From positions 1-64,000 of the forward strand of contig JAVETB010000003.1 in the NCBI GenBank assembly GCA_034006265.1: DNA of 64,000 bases, written 5' to 3'. Below the pieces are notes generated by a model. It was not told the DNA's origin. It saw nothing but the letters and a program-made list of their open reading frames with translations, and did no database searches. Within the stretch, counting starts at the first letter, position 1. Every line of letters starts with the position of its first letter. A program made the position numbers and the translations under genes. This document shows positions 8,908-17,036 of this stretch, one piece after another. Source of the DNA: Syntrophus sp034006265 (GTDB lineage: Bacteria > Desulfobacterota > Syntrophia > Syntrophales > Syntrophaceae).

Positions 8908-10172
8908 GAGAACACCCCTTCTCTCAGCAGTTCACAAAGATCCATCACTTTAAGATCCTGATACCTTTCTTCCCCCCTGGCGCTTTCTTCCAGCATGGTC
9001 AGACAGTAAGGGCACGCCGTTGCCAGAATGTCCGCACCCGTCTTCAAGGCCTCTTCCAGCCTGATTTCCGCAAGCCGCTCACCCTTGGCGGTGTCCCGCC
9101 AGACTCCCCCTCCTCCGCCTCCGCAGCAAAAGCTCTTTTCTCCGGAATGCTCCATCTCAACGAGCTCTATCCCCGGGATATTCTGCAGAACCTCTCTGGG
9201 CTCTGCGATAATGGAGTGATGCTTGCTGAAGAGGCAGGGATCGTGGAAGGCAACCCGTTTATGAACTCCGTTCCGGACCGGCAGGGCACCCTTTGAAATC
9301 AATTCGTGCAGAAGGATAACGAAGGGATACACCTGGCATCCGCTTGCTTCAAGGCCATCATACCTGTTTTTCATGACATCATAGCAATGGGGTGAAAGGG
9401 TATAAATCCGCTTCGCTCCCCCCTTTGCCAGGTTCCTTGTATTGATCGCCTTCAGGCGCTCAAACGTTCCCTGATCGCCTGCCCGCAATGCCGACTCTCC
9501 ACAACAGACTTCGGCCTCACCGAGGATATCGAATGCCACTCCGGCCCGTTGAAGAAGTTCCGCCGCCGCCCTTGCGATCTTTTGAGCACGCTTGTCATAG
9601 GATGGCAAACAACCGACAAAAAGCATGACCGCGTCCTGGCGCCCCGAAAGGTTTCCGGGACGATCACGATCGGCATACCACTCTCCACGCCGGCTCTGGT
9701 CTTCTTTCCAAGGGTTTCCAGCCGAGGACAACGAGGACAGAACGCCCTTTATCGATGCCGGAACATAGCCGGCTCCCTGCTCCACCACCAGGCTCCGCAG
9801 GCTGATCATGACATCGAGAAAGGGGATTTCATAAGGGCAGATCAGTTTGCACTGCCCGCACTGGGTACACAGCCACAAATCCTCGCCGGAAAGGTCCAAC
9901 AGGCCCAACCGGGCTTTCTGAATGAAGGAACGGGGCGAAAACCTGGCATTCGTCTCGAGCTTCGTGTGCGGACAGCCTTCCGTACAGATTCCACACTGGA
10001 GACAGCGATCCAGGGCAAAATATTCCATGCTCATCTGGCGCAGCGCCCGCTCCATCAAATGAGAGGATTCATCCATCCGGACAGATCGGTCTTCACAGAG
10101 ACGCACGATCTTTCCCTGAAATCTCCACCCGTAATCGGGCTGGCCTTTTTCCCCGCTCCCCGTCTTCGCCAT
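8904..10172 (-). CDS. HdrD/GlpC-like (Fe-S)-binding protein
   Basis: This 422-residue protein has two ferredoxin-type 4Fe-4S motifs (C57-x2-C-x2-C-x3-CP and C102-x2-C-x2-C-x3-CP) followed by two CCG domains (CCGES near 220 and CCGGGGGG near 341). This is the architecture of HdrD, GlpC and LutA-type electron-transfer subunits. The CCG domains of HdrB/HdrD bind noncubane 4Fe-4S clusters that reduce disulfides. It lies between an HdrA-like flavoprotein gene and an amidohydrolase gene, overlapping the latter by 4 bp. It is probably soluble, since no membrane segment is visible. The electron acceptor is unknown. Confidence 0.85.
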   Translation of the reverse strand: MAKTGSGEKGQPDYGWRFQGKIVRLCEDRSVRMDESSHLMERALRQMSMEYFALDRCLQCGICTEGCPHTKLETNARFSPRSFIQKARLGLLDLSGEDLWLCTQCGQCKLICPYEIPFLDVMISLRSLVVEQGAGYVPASIKGVLSSLSSAGNPWKEDQSRRGEWYADRDRPGNLSGRQDAVMLFVGCLPSYDKRAQKIARAAAELLQRAGVAFDILGEAEVCCGESALRAGDQGTFERLKAINTRNLAKGGAKRIYTLSPHCYDVMKNRYDGLEASGCQVYPFVILLHELISKGALPVRNGVHKRVAFHDPCLFSKHHSIIAEPREVLQNIPGIELVEMEHSGEKSFCCGGGGGGVWRDTAKGERLAEIRLEEALKTGADILATACPYCLTMLEESARGEERYQDLKVMDLCELLREGVFS

Positions 10173-10184
10173 TACATCCCCTGG

Positions 10185-11240
10185 TCACGCCCTGCCCTGA
10201 TGCAATCGCTGCAGGTAAAGGGCGACATCTCCGCCGGCGGAGAAGCCGTCTGACAGGCAATCCCGGATCGGCTTCAGCCCCGAGATGCTGCCTGCCAGGA
10301 AAACCCCTTCCTGATGGGTTTTGTAAGGGGACAGATAGTCATCCTTCGCCTGGAAAAATCCATAGGGGTCGAGCTCCAGATCAAGCCAAGCCGCAATCTG
10401 GGCCCCATCGGAACAGGGGGCCATTCCCACAGACAAGGAAACCACATCAAAGGCACCTTGAACAGGCCTGCACATCAGGGTATTTTCCGCACGAACCTGA
10501 ATGTCCCCGTTGGGCAGGGCACTGCACTCGGATACCCTTCCCCGGACGTATTTCACGCCCAGTTCCTGGGCATACTGGTACATCTCTTCGAATCCCCTGC
10601 CGTATGTCCGGATATCCATGTAAAAGCAGGTTACATTTGCGTCCGGGTGTCTCTCCATGATTTCGATGGCCTGCTTGGTGCTGTATGAGCAGCAGATGCG
10701 GGAGCAGTAAGGATTTCCAAGGCGCTTGTTCCTTGACCCCACGCAGAAGATGATGGCCACCCTCTGGGCCGGCTGGCCGTCCGATGGACGAAGAAGCTTT
10801 CCCTTCGTCGGCCCCTCCGGATCCAGAAAAAGCTCCAATTCCGGAGCGGTGATGACATTCGGATACACCCCGTAGCCGTATTCGCCCTGCTTTCGTGCAT
10901 CAAATACCTCGAATCCGCAGGTTAGGATCACGGCGTCCGCACAGACGGCATCACCGCTCGTCATGGAGAGTTCAAACCGTCCATCTTGACGCGTCATTGT
11001 ACGGATGGACGCATTTGTCAACACCCTGATGCACGGCGACCTCCCGGCCGTGTCGATCAATTCTGCAACCAGCGCCTTACCGTCCTTGAAGTCGGGAAAC
11101 AGATGGGCATATCCTGTCACCTTGCCGCCGAGTTTCGGCGATTTCTCGATGATGATGGATTCAATCCCGTATCGATCCAGGGAAAGGGCAGCGCCCAGGC
11201 CGGCCACTCCACCTCCGATAATGGCCACCCGTTTATCCAT
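10185..11240 (-). CDS. HdrA-like FAD protein (short form)
   Basis: This 351-residue flavoprotein opens with a Rossmann FAD motif (AIIGGGVAGLGAALSL). A central IFCVGSR...YCSRICC region matches the cysteine cluster site of heterodisulfide reductase subunit A, and the C-terminal FLAGSISG closes the FAD site. It lacks the terminal ferredoxin domains and inserted clusters of full-length HdrA (usually over 600 residues), so it may pass electrons to a partner rather than bifurcate alone. I chose ATG 11240; a longer frame to 11330 would overlap the HdrB gene heavily. It is co-directional with and overlaps the HdrB-like gene. Confidence 0.8.
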   Translation of the reverse strand: MDKRVAIIGGGVAGLGAALSLDRYGIESIIIEKSPKLGGKVTGYAHLFPDFKDGKALVAELIDTAGRSPCIRVLTNASIRTMTRQDGRFELSMTSGDAVCADAVILTCGFEVFDARKQGEYGYGVYPNVITAPELELFLDPEGPTKGKLLRPSDGQPAQRVAIIFCVGSRNKRLGNPYCSRICCSYSTKQAIEIMERHPDANVTCFYMDIRTYGRGFEEMYQYAQELGVKYVRGRVSECSALPNGDIQVRAENTLMCRPVQGAFDVVSLSVGMAPCSDGAQIAAWLDLELDPYGFFQAKDDYLSPYKTHQEGVFLAGSISGLKPIRDCLSDGFSAGGDVALYLQRLHQGRA

Positions 11241-12330
11241 TTCCGTTCTCACCTGCTGAAACCAGTTCCATCTCTGCCGCAGCATCCAGAGGCTGGCCGT
11301 CCAGGCCGACCCAGGCCTTTGAGGGGTCATAGGGGATCCCGATCTTGTCCAGAAGCGGCTCCACGGGAACCGTGTGAAATTGGATCCCCGCGGTATTATA
11401 AGGATCCCAGCCCATCAGCAGACCGGCCAATTCCTGATAAGTAAGCACCGGAACAAAATATTTTTCCCCCGTCATTTCAGAAATGGCCCATTGCTCCTTA
11501 TCGAGAAAAACCTGGCAGCCGGGGCAGTTTGTAAGGATCAAATCCGGTTGAAAGGGAGCCATGCTTTTCATTTTTTTGTAGACACTTGCCATTGTAGCTC
11601 CTCTATTTGGAGAAATCATGCATTGGCGAAACCCCATGCCGCAGCAATGGCGCCGCTCCGGATATTCAACACTTTCCCCTCCCCATGCCTTTGCCATTCC
11701 GGACAGGACTTCACAATAATCAACACCACCCATGGCATGCTTTTCCGGAAACAATTTGCTGTAATGGCAGCCGACATGATCCACCACCCGCAAGGGACGG
11801 CCCGTTTTTTCCTCCACAAGCCGGAATTTCATGAATTCATCCCGAATCCGGTTTCGGTAATGGTAGTAGACATCACTGACATGCACCAGATATCTCGGAA
11901 TTTCAAACTCACGCCCGCAGGATTCCTTAAGTAGCCTGTCTATTTTTTTCTTTAATCCCGGTTCATGCTCATAGAGATCCTTGCATTCGCAGTAAGCCCC
12001 GAAAGAGGTCACACAGGTGGGGGTGACAGCGTCCATCCCCGCTTCCTGAGCGATCGACCACAGCCGGGCGATGGTCAGAAGCGTTGCTTCGATGGGGACA
12101 ATGTCACCATGGTAGCCGATCGCGGAGCAGCAGGTCCATCCAGATTGCGCATCGGTGCTTGTTTCCCATTTGAGTCCGAGCAGGTCCCAAAGTTTGGGAA
12201 CCATGGCCTCCGATCCGGGATAAAGAGTCCCCAAAATGCAGCTCAACGTCAGGAAATAATTATTGTCCGGAATATCCTTGACATACCGTTGCCATGCGGA
12301 TTCGCGCCCCTCATGATGAATGACGTTCAT
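11233..12330 (-). CDS. HdrB-like heterodisulfide reductase subunit
   Basis: This protein of about 365 residues resembles HdrB, the catalytic subunit holding two noncubane 4Fe-4S clusters in CCG domains. Cys pairs appear at GWTCCSAIGYH, and RRHCCGMGF plus NCPGCQ lie in the second half, with extra cysteines at CVTSFGAYCEC. I prefer the ATG at 12330 (preceded by GAAGG); a GTG at 12345 in the same frame would overlap the upstream stop. It sits directly after the HdrC-like gene and before the HdrA-like gene, the usual set for an Hdr-type electron-transfer complex. In a non-methanogen the thiol substrate is unknown. Confidence 0.85.
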   Translation of the reverse strand: MNVIHHEGRESAWQRYVKDIPDNNYFLTLSCILGTLYPGSEAMVPKLWDLLGLKWETSTDAQSGWTCCSAIGYHGDIVPIEATLLTIARLWSIAQEAGMDAVTPTCVTSFGAYCECKDLYEHEPGLKKKIDRLLKESCGREFEIPRYLVHVSDVYYHYRNRIRDEFMKFRLVEEKTGRPLRVVDHVGCHYSKLFPEKHAMGGVDYCEVLSGMAKAWGGESVEYPERRHCCGMGFRQCMISPNRGATMASVYKKMKSMAPFQPDLILTNCPGCQVFLDKEQWAISEMTGEKYFVPVLTYQELAGLLMGWDPYNTAGIQFHTVPVEPLLDKIGIPYDPSKAWVGLDGQPLDAAAEMELVSAGENGNG

Positions 12331-12334
12331 GATC

Positions 12335-13396
12335 CTAACCTTCACTTTTCACTTTTTCATGATACGAGTCCAGGGAGATTCCCAGCTCCTCGGCCTGCCT
12401 CCTGGCCGCCTCCTCGATGCGCTCCCATAAATACAGCACTCCCCCCGCTTGCCACAGTTTCCGTACCTCCTGCAGGGTCTCAACGGAAACCTTCCGTCCC
12501 GAAAGGGAGCCATCCATATCCGGGCAGGCGCCAATCCGTCTGAACATCTCTTCCTTGTGCTTGAAATAAAGGGCAAACCGCGGCCCGAAATCTCTATGGG
12601 CAATCGGCTCCGGATTGCGGAAATAAAGCGTGCAGGCACGATTCCAGAGGTTGCCCCCCCACAGATGACGTGCAGCAAACTGCTGCCTGCCCCGGACGCT
12701 TTCCACATGATACCCTTTAATCTGGCTCAGCTGCCTTAACGAGGAAATCATCCCGAAGGGACTGTTGCCCCTTGGACATTTGGGCTTGCACGATCCGCAC
12801 TGGTGGCAGTACCAGATGGTATCCGATTTCAGCAATTCAATGATTTCCGCCTCATTTTTCTCCTGAACGATCGTCATGATCATCCGCGGACTGAATTCAT
12901 AAAACTCCGCCGCCGGACAGAGGGCCGTACAGGCTCCACAGCTCATGCAACTGCTTAAGGAATGCCGGGCAATGATGTGATTTTCAATCCACCAGACACA
13001 TGATTTCTCTTTCGCCTCCTGATACCACTGAGCTACTTCGCTTTGCTGCTGAGATTTTGCTTTCCAGAGCTGCTGTTCCCGATAATCCTTCTCCCTTTCA
13101 AAGGCAGTCCCGAAGAGGTATTGAATGTTGGGATAGAAAAAGCCTTCATCCCATTCTATTTTTTCGTCACGAAGGGCCTCATACAATCCAACGACTTCCT
13201 CATCCGGGAGATCCGACAGATAGTTTCTGAATGTCTCTTCCTCGTCCACCGAAGTCTTTGAACTCTTTAAAAAAGCGATGAACCCCTCATGTTTCTTCAA
13301 AACGGCCCCTTCAGGAATACGATCCGTCTCAAGACCTGCGTCTTTCCTGTGGCCGGGATAATTCTCATTCTTTAAGTCAAAGGGCCTCATGGTCAT
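12335..13396 (-). CDS. HdrC-like ferredoxin subunit
   Basis: This 353-residue protein has two 4Fe-4S motifs in its middle, CMSCGACTALCP and CHQCGSCKPKCP, as in HdrC, which links HdrA to HdrB. The family is often under 200 residues; here there is an N-terminal extension of about 150 residues with no recognisable domain, plus a C-terminal tail of about 120 residues. ATG 13396 is the first gene of the operon. HdrB follows after 4 bp. The extension may dock the partner dehydrogenase. Confidence 0.8.
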   Translation of the reverse strand: MTMRPFDLKNENYPGHRKDAGLETDRIPEGAVLKKHEGFIAFLKSSKTSVDEEETFRNYLSDLPDEEVVGLYEALRDEKIEWDEGFFYPNIQYLFGTAFEREKDYREQQLWKAKSQQQSEVAQWYQEAKEKSCVWWIENHIIARHSLSSCMSCGACTALCPAAEFYEFSPRMIMTIVQEKNEAEIIELLKSDTIWYCHQCGSCKPKCPRGNSPFGMISSLRQLSQIKGYHVESVRGRQQFAARHLWGGNLWNRACTLYFRNPEPIAHRDFGPRFALYFKHKEEMFRRIGACPDMDGSLSGRKVSVETLQEVRKLWQAGGVLYLWERIEEAARRQAEELGISLDSYHEKVKSEG

Positions 13397-13964
13397 TTCT
13401 TCCCCGATTGCTTTTAAAAGTCATGGCAGCCTGCAGGAACATAACATCCCCGAAAGCCGTCCCGAAAAACCTCTGTCAGGAGGGGAAATCAAGCGGAACG
13501 TCCAGGGTAAACCGCTCAATTTCAACTAAAAAGGGCTGACAGCCCTGTCCAGAACCATACGAAGCCAAAGACATCACCATCTTCCTGAAATCGCTTACGG
13601 CTCACCCGGCGCTACTTACCACATTCTCTAGCGGATCAGTAGACAATAAAAAAAGATACCTGTCAATTAAAAGTTAGCGGGACTTGTCTCGCTTTTTCTA
13701 TGCTGACGGGGTCGGTAAGAATGCACTGGCTTGTTTTTTACAGTTGCACCAGATCGGGAAGGGATAAATATCAGTAGGAATTGGATTTTGGATGAATCGT
13801 TGCCCATCGCGGGCATAGGTCATGGACCGAGGGAGGATGAGAAAAGAGCCTGTTTGAAAAGCTCTCGACAAAGGCGGATCAGATGTTCTTAATGAAGACA
13901 GTGTTTCTCCGCTTCCCCTGCCCGGTGGGCGGGCACCGTTGATGGCTGAAATGAACGCTACCTC
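13397..13964. other. Gene-free stretch between hdr-type and wbp-type operons
   Basis: No supported gene in 568 bp. It holds the terminator-like hairpin at 13528-13546 and presumably the promoter of the minus-strand hdr-type operon, though I cannot place a convincing -35/-10 pair. Confidence 0.6.
13528..13546 (-). terminator. Rho-independent terminator, minus strand
   Basis: Read on the minus strand, AGGGCT-GTC-AGCCCT forms a six-pair stem with a three-base loop, followed by TTTT. It lies downstream of the WbpB-WbpD fusion gene and upstream of the HdrC-like gene, so it would separate the two minus-strand operons. It is about 420 bp past the stop of the fusion gene. Confidence 0.5.
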
Positions 13965-15572
13965 CTATTCGACGGGCAAAACACGCCGGGCCCCCTCTTC
14001 CTTTTCCTTGGACAACAGGTACCGTTTTCCGCACTCGCGGCATTGTCCCTTGCTGCCGTGAAAATCAATCCGGTTACCGCATTCACACATCCACCCCTTG
14101 ATCTTTGCCGGGTTTCCCGCCACCATGGCATAGTCGGGCACGTCCTTCTTTACCACGGCACCGGCCCCCACAAAGGCATACCGGCCCACGGTGTTTCCGC
14201 AGACAACGGTGCAGTTAGCCCCTAGACTGGCCCCTTTTCTAACCAGTGTACGCCGGACTTCCTTCATCCGGGAGATAGGGGAACGGGGATTATAGACATT
14301 CGTAAAGACCATGGAAGGGCCGCAGAAAACGTCATCTTCCAGGGTGACCCCTTCATAGACGGAAACGTTATTCTGAATTTTTACGCCGCTGCCGACGGTC
14401 ACCTCGGGCGAGACCACCACGTTCTGCCCGATGTTGCACTTTTCCCCGATCCTCGCCCCTTTCATGATATGCGAAAAATGCCAGACCTTCGTCCCCTCAC
14501 CAATCGAGGTCCCGTCATCGACAACCGCTGACGGGTGCACAAAATAGGAGAGGGAAGGAGGGGCTTCGAATGACGGCTTCACCTGATCGGCGGCTTTTTC
14601 CTTTTCCTCCAGGGAATGCTGGCTGATCTCCAGGATGCGGAGCACCCGCAACCCTTCTTCGCCGGAAGTCAAGGGCCGCAGCCCAGTCTCCATGGCGCTC
14701 AGGAAAGCCCGGCATTCCGCTCTCAGGGGCTCCTCCCAGATCAGGGACAGGTCAATGGACTGACTGTCCGCCTTTACCGGCACCGGCGCGCCGTCCTTCC
14801 AGTTGATCGTATGAGGATAAAGAACGAGTTTTTCCTCGATGGGAAGGGTATCATCAAAAACCAGCATCCCTTCGCTGCCCACGACCACCAGGCGCTGCTC
14901 CTTAAAGGGGTTCAACCAGCTTACAAAAATGTGAGCTCCGATCCCGGAGGGAAATTTCAGATTGGTCATGGTCACATCGGGAATCCGAGCATGGAGAAAA
15001 TTGTTTCCCACGGAATCGACATAGACTGGCTCTTCGCCTACAATACTCAGAACGACGGAGATATCATGGGGGGCAAAGGACCAGAGGATGTTCTCCTCCC
15101 GCCGGATCTTTCCCAGGCTCAGCCGGCGGGAATAGATGTACTGCAATCTGCCGATCTTTCCTTCATTGATCATGGCCTTCATCTGGATGACGGCCGGGTG
15201 ATAGTTCAGGATGTGACCCACAAAAAGGACTCTTCCCTGCTCCGCCGCAAGGCGGACCAGGGCGTCGCCGTCGTTATAAGTCAGGGACAGGGGCTTCTCC
15301 ACGAAGACGTGCTTCCCCGCATGGAGGGCCGCACGGGCCAGCTGAAAATGCTGTGCCGCCGGCGCGGCGATAACGGCCCCCTGAATATCCGGATCGTTCA
15401 GGATGGAACCAAAATCATCAGCGACAGCCACATCCGGGTAATCCTTCGGAATCTGTTGGCGCGTCTGCGGCTCCGCATCGCAGACCGTTTTCAAGACTCC
15501 CAACTGTGAAAAATTCCGTACGAGGTTCTTTCCCCAATATCCGGCACCGACAACGGCGATATTCCTTGTCAT
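13965..15572 (-). CDS. Fused WbpB-type sugar dehydrogenase / WbpD-type N-acetyltransferase
   Basis: This 535-residue protein joins two enzymes. Residues 1 to about 335 form a Gfo/Idh/MocA oxidoreductase (VVGAGYWGKNLVRNF nucleotide motif, then VFVEKPLSLTY with the catalytic Lys). Residues about 345-490 form a hexapeptide beta-helix acetyltransferase. In WbpB/WlbA and WbpD/WlbB these steps oxidise and N-acetylate the C3 position of UDP-GlcNAcA. An extra C-terminal zinc-ribbon-like tail (Cys 496, 498, 511, 514) follows. The aminotransferase that acts between the two steps is encoded just upstream, so the fusion brackets it in the pathway. Confidence 0.88.
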   Translation of the reverse strand: MTRNIAVVGAGYWGKNLVRNFSQLGVLKTVCDAEPQTRQQIPKDYPDVAVADDFGSILNDPDIQGAVIAAPAAQHFQLARAALHAGKHVFVEKPLSLTYNDGDALVRLAAEQGRVLFVGHILNYHPAVIQMKAMINEGKIGRLQYIYSRRLSLGKIRREENILWSFAPHDISVVLSIVGEEPVYVDSVGNNFLHARIPDVTMTNLKFPSGIGAHIFVSWLNPFKEQRLVVVGSEGMLVFDDTLPIEEKLVLYPHTINWKDGAPVPVKADSQSIDLSLIWEEPLRAECRAFLSAMETGLRPLTSGEEGLRVLRILEISQHSLEEKEKAADQVKPSFEAPPSLSYFVHPSAVVDDGTSIGEGTKVWHFSHIMKGARIGEKCNIGQNVVVSPEVTVGSGVKIQNNVSVYEGVTLEDDVFCGPSMVFTNVYNPRSPISRMKEVRRTLVRKGASLGANCTVVCGNTVGRYAFVGAGAVVKKDVPDYAMVAGNPAKIKGWMCECGNRIDFHGSKGQCRECGKRYLLSKEKEEGARRVLPVE

Positions 15573-15590
15573 CCCTGCTGATCTCCCTCT

Positions 15591-16754
15591 CTATATCCTG
15601 TTGATCACATCGGCAATTTTCTTCTGATCCCCTTCCTTCAGGTAAGGGTGCATGGGAAGGCTGAAGATGCGCTCCGCGCAGTCGGCGCTGACCGGAAAAT
15701 CCCCCGGTCTGTAGTCCAGGGCGGCAAAAGCGGTCTGGACATGCAGGGGCTTTGGATAGTAAATCGCCGTCGGGATTCCTTCCTTCTGCAGGGCGGCCTG
15801 AATGGCGGATCGCTGAGATCCATTGCGGGCCAGTAGAGAGTATTGAGCCCAGACGGACAGGGAGCCTTCGGGGATATAAGGGACCACGATGGACCCATTC
15901 CCCGCCAGCAGGGACGAATAGCGCTCGGCAACCTGCTGCCGGAGGGTCACTTCTTCGGGAAAGAGGGAAAATTTGGCCAGAAGCACGGCTGCCTGAAGCG
16001 TGTCGATCCGGCCGTTGATCCCTACCCGGATGTTGTCGTATTTGTCGCTGCCTTTTCCGTGGATCCGGACGGAAATCATGGAATCCGCCAGGGCATCGTC
16101 ATCGGTAAAACACATGCCGCCGTCGCCGTACCCCCCCAGGGGCTTTGCCGGAAAGAAAGAGGTACAGGCGATATCGGCCAGCGATCCGGCCTTTTTCCCA
16201 TGGTATTCCGCGCCGAAGGCTTGAGCCGCATCCTCAACGACGAAAAGGCCATGCTTCTTGGCGATGGCCGTTATCCGATCGTAATCCGCCGGCAGTCCGA
16301 AAAGATCGACGGGAATAATTCCCCGTGGGGTCAGTGGCTGTGCATTCTTGGTTGCCGGCAGGGGGTAGAGTTGGGGATTGTTCTGTTTCACTGCCAAAAT
16401 GGCCGCTTCGAGCTTCTCCGAGTCGATGTTGTACGTTCTGGGATCAATATCGACAAAAACCGGAGTGGCGCCAAGCAAAGCGACCACTTCCGCCGTCGCG
16501 ATAAACGTAAAAGGGGAGGTAAAAATCGCATCCCCCGGACCGACCCCGTAAGCCATCAGCGCCATCAAAAGAGCGTCCGTTCCCGATGAACAGGAAATGG
16601 CATGCTTCACCCCGGTAAAGCCCGCCAGGTTGTCCTCCAGGTCCTTGACTTCCGGCCCCATGATGTACTGACCGTGATCCATGACTTTCAGGACATTTTC
16701 TTCCAATAGGTTGCGGATTCGCTGCTGCTGGGCAGCCAGATCAATAAAATCCAT
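15591..16754 (-). CDS. DegT/DnrJ/EryC1 sugar aminotransferase (WbpE-like)
   Basis: This 387-residue PLP enzyme belongs to the sugar aminotransferase family. The PLP lysine lies in SFFPAKPLGGYGDGG, and the substrate-binding DAAQAFGAEY tract is present. In context it should be the glutamate-dependent 3-aminotransferase making UDP-GlcNAc3NA, the WbpE/WlbC step. It ends 18 bp before the fused dehydrogenase/acetyltransferase and is on the same strand. Confidence 0.9.
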   Translation of the reverse strand: MDFIDLAAQQQRIRNLLEENVLKVMDHGQYIMGPEVKDLEDNLAGFTGVKHAISCSSGTDALLMALMAYGVGPGDAIFTSPFTFIATAEVVALLGATPVFVDIDPRTYNIDSEKLEAAILAVKQNNPQLYPLPATKNAQPLTPRGIIPVDLFGLPADYDRITAIAKKHGLFVVEDAAQAFGAEYHGKKAGSLADIACTSFFPAKPLGGYGDGGMCFTDDDALADSMISVRIHGKGSDKYDNIRVGINGRIDTLQAAVLLAKFSLFPEEVTLRQQVAERYSSLLAGNGSIVVPYIPEGSLSVWAQYSLLARNGSQRSAIQAALQKEGIPTAIYYPKPLHVQTAFAALDYRPGDFPVSADCAERIFSLPMHPYLKEGDQKKIADVINRI

Positions 16755-17036
16755 GAGATACCTTTCCCCGGTTCTGTTTAAAATGGGTTAAAAAATCGAT
16801 GATTGTAAAGGTAAAGCTCCGCTTTCTCGATTACAGCAAGCAATCTTTGCGAACTCTCCAAACAAGGCCTTCCGGCATATTCTCCCGCGCTCTTTACCTT
16901 GACCATTCAATTATATACCGTTTATAAAAATGGTTAGGCAAAAGACAACAAGCGGAGCTTATACATGATCTTCCGGAAAAATTCAACTGTTTGGGGAATC
17001 CCACGACCTCGATCCTGCCGGCAACGCAAACTTTCT

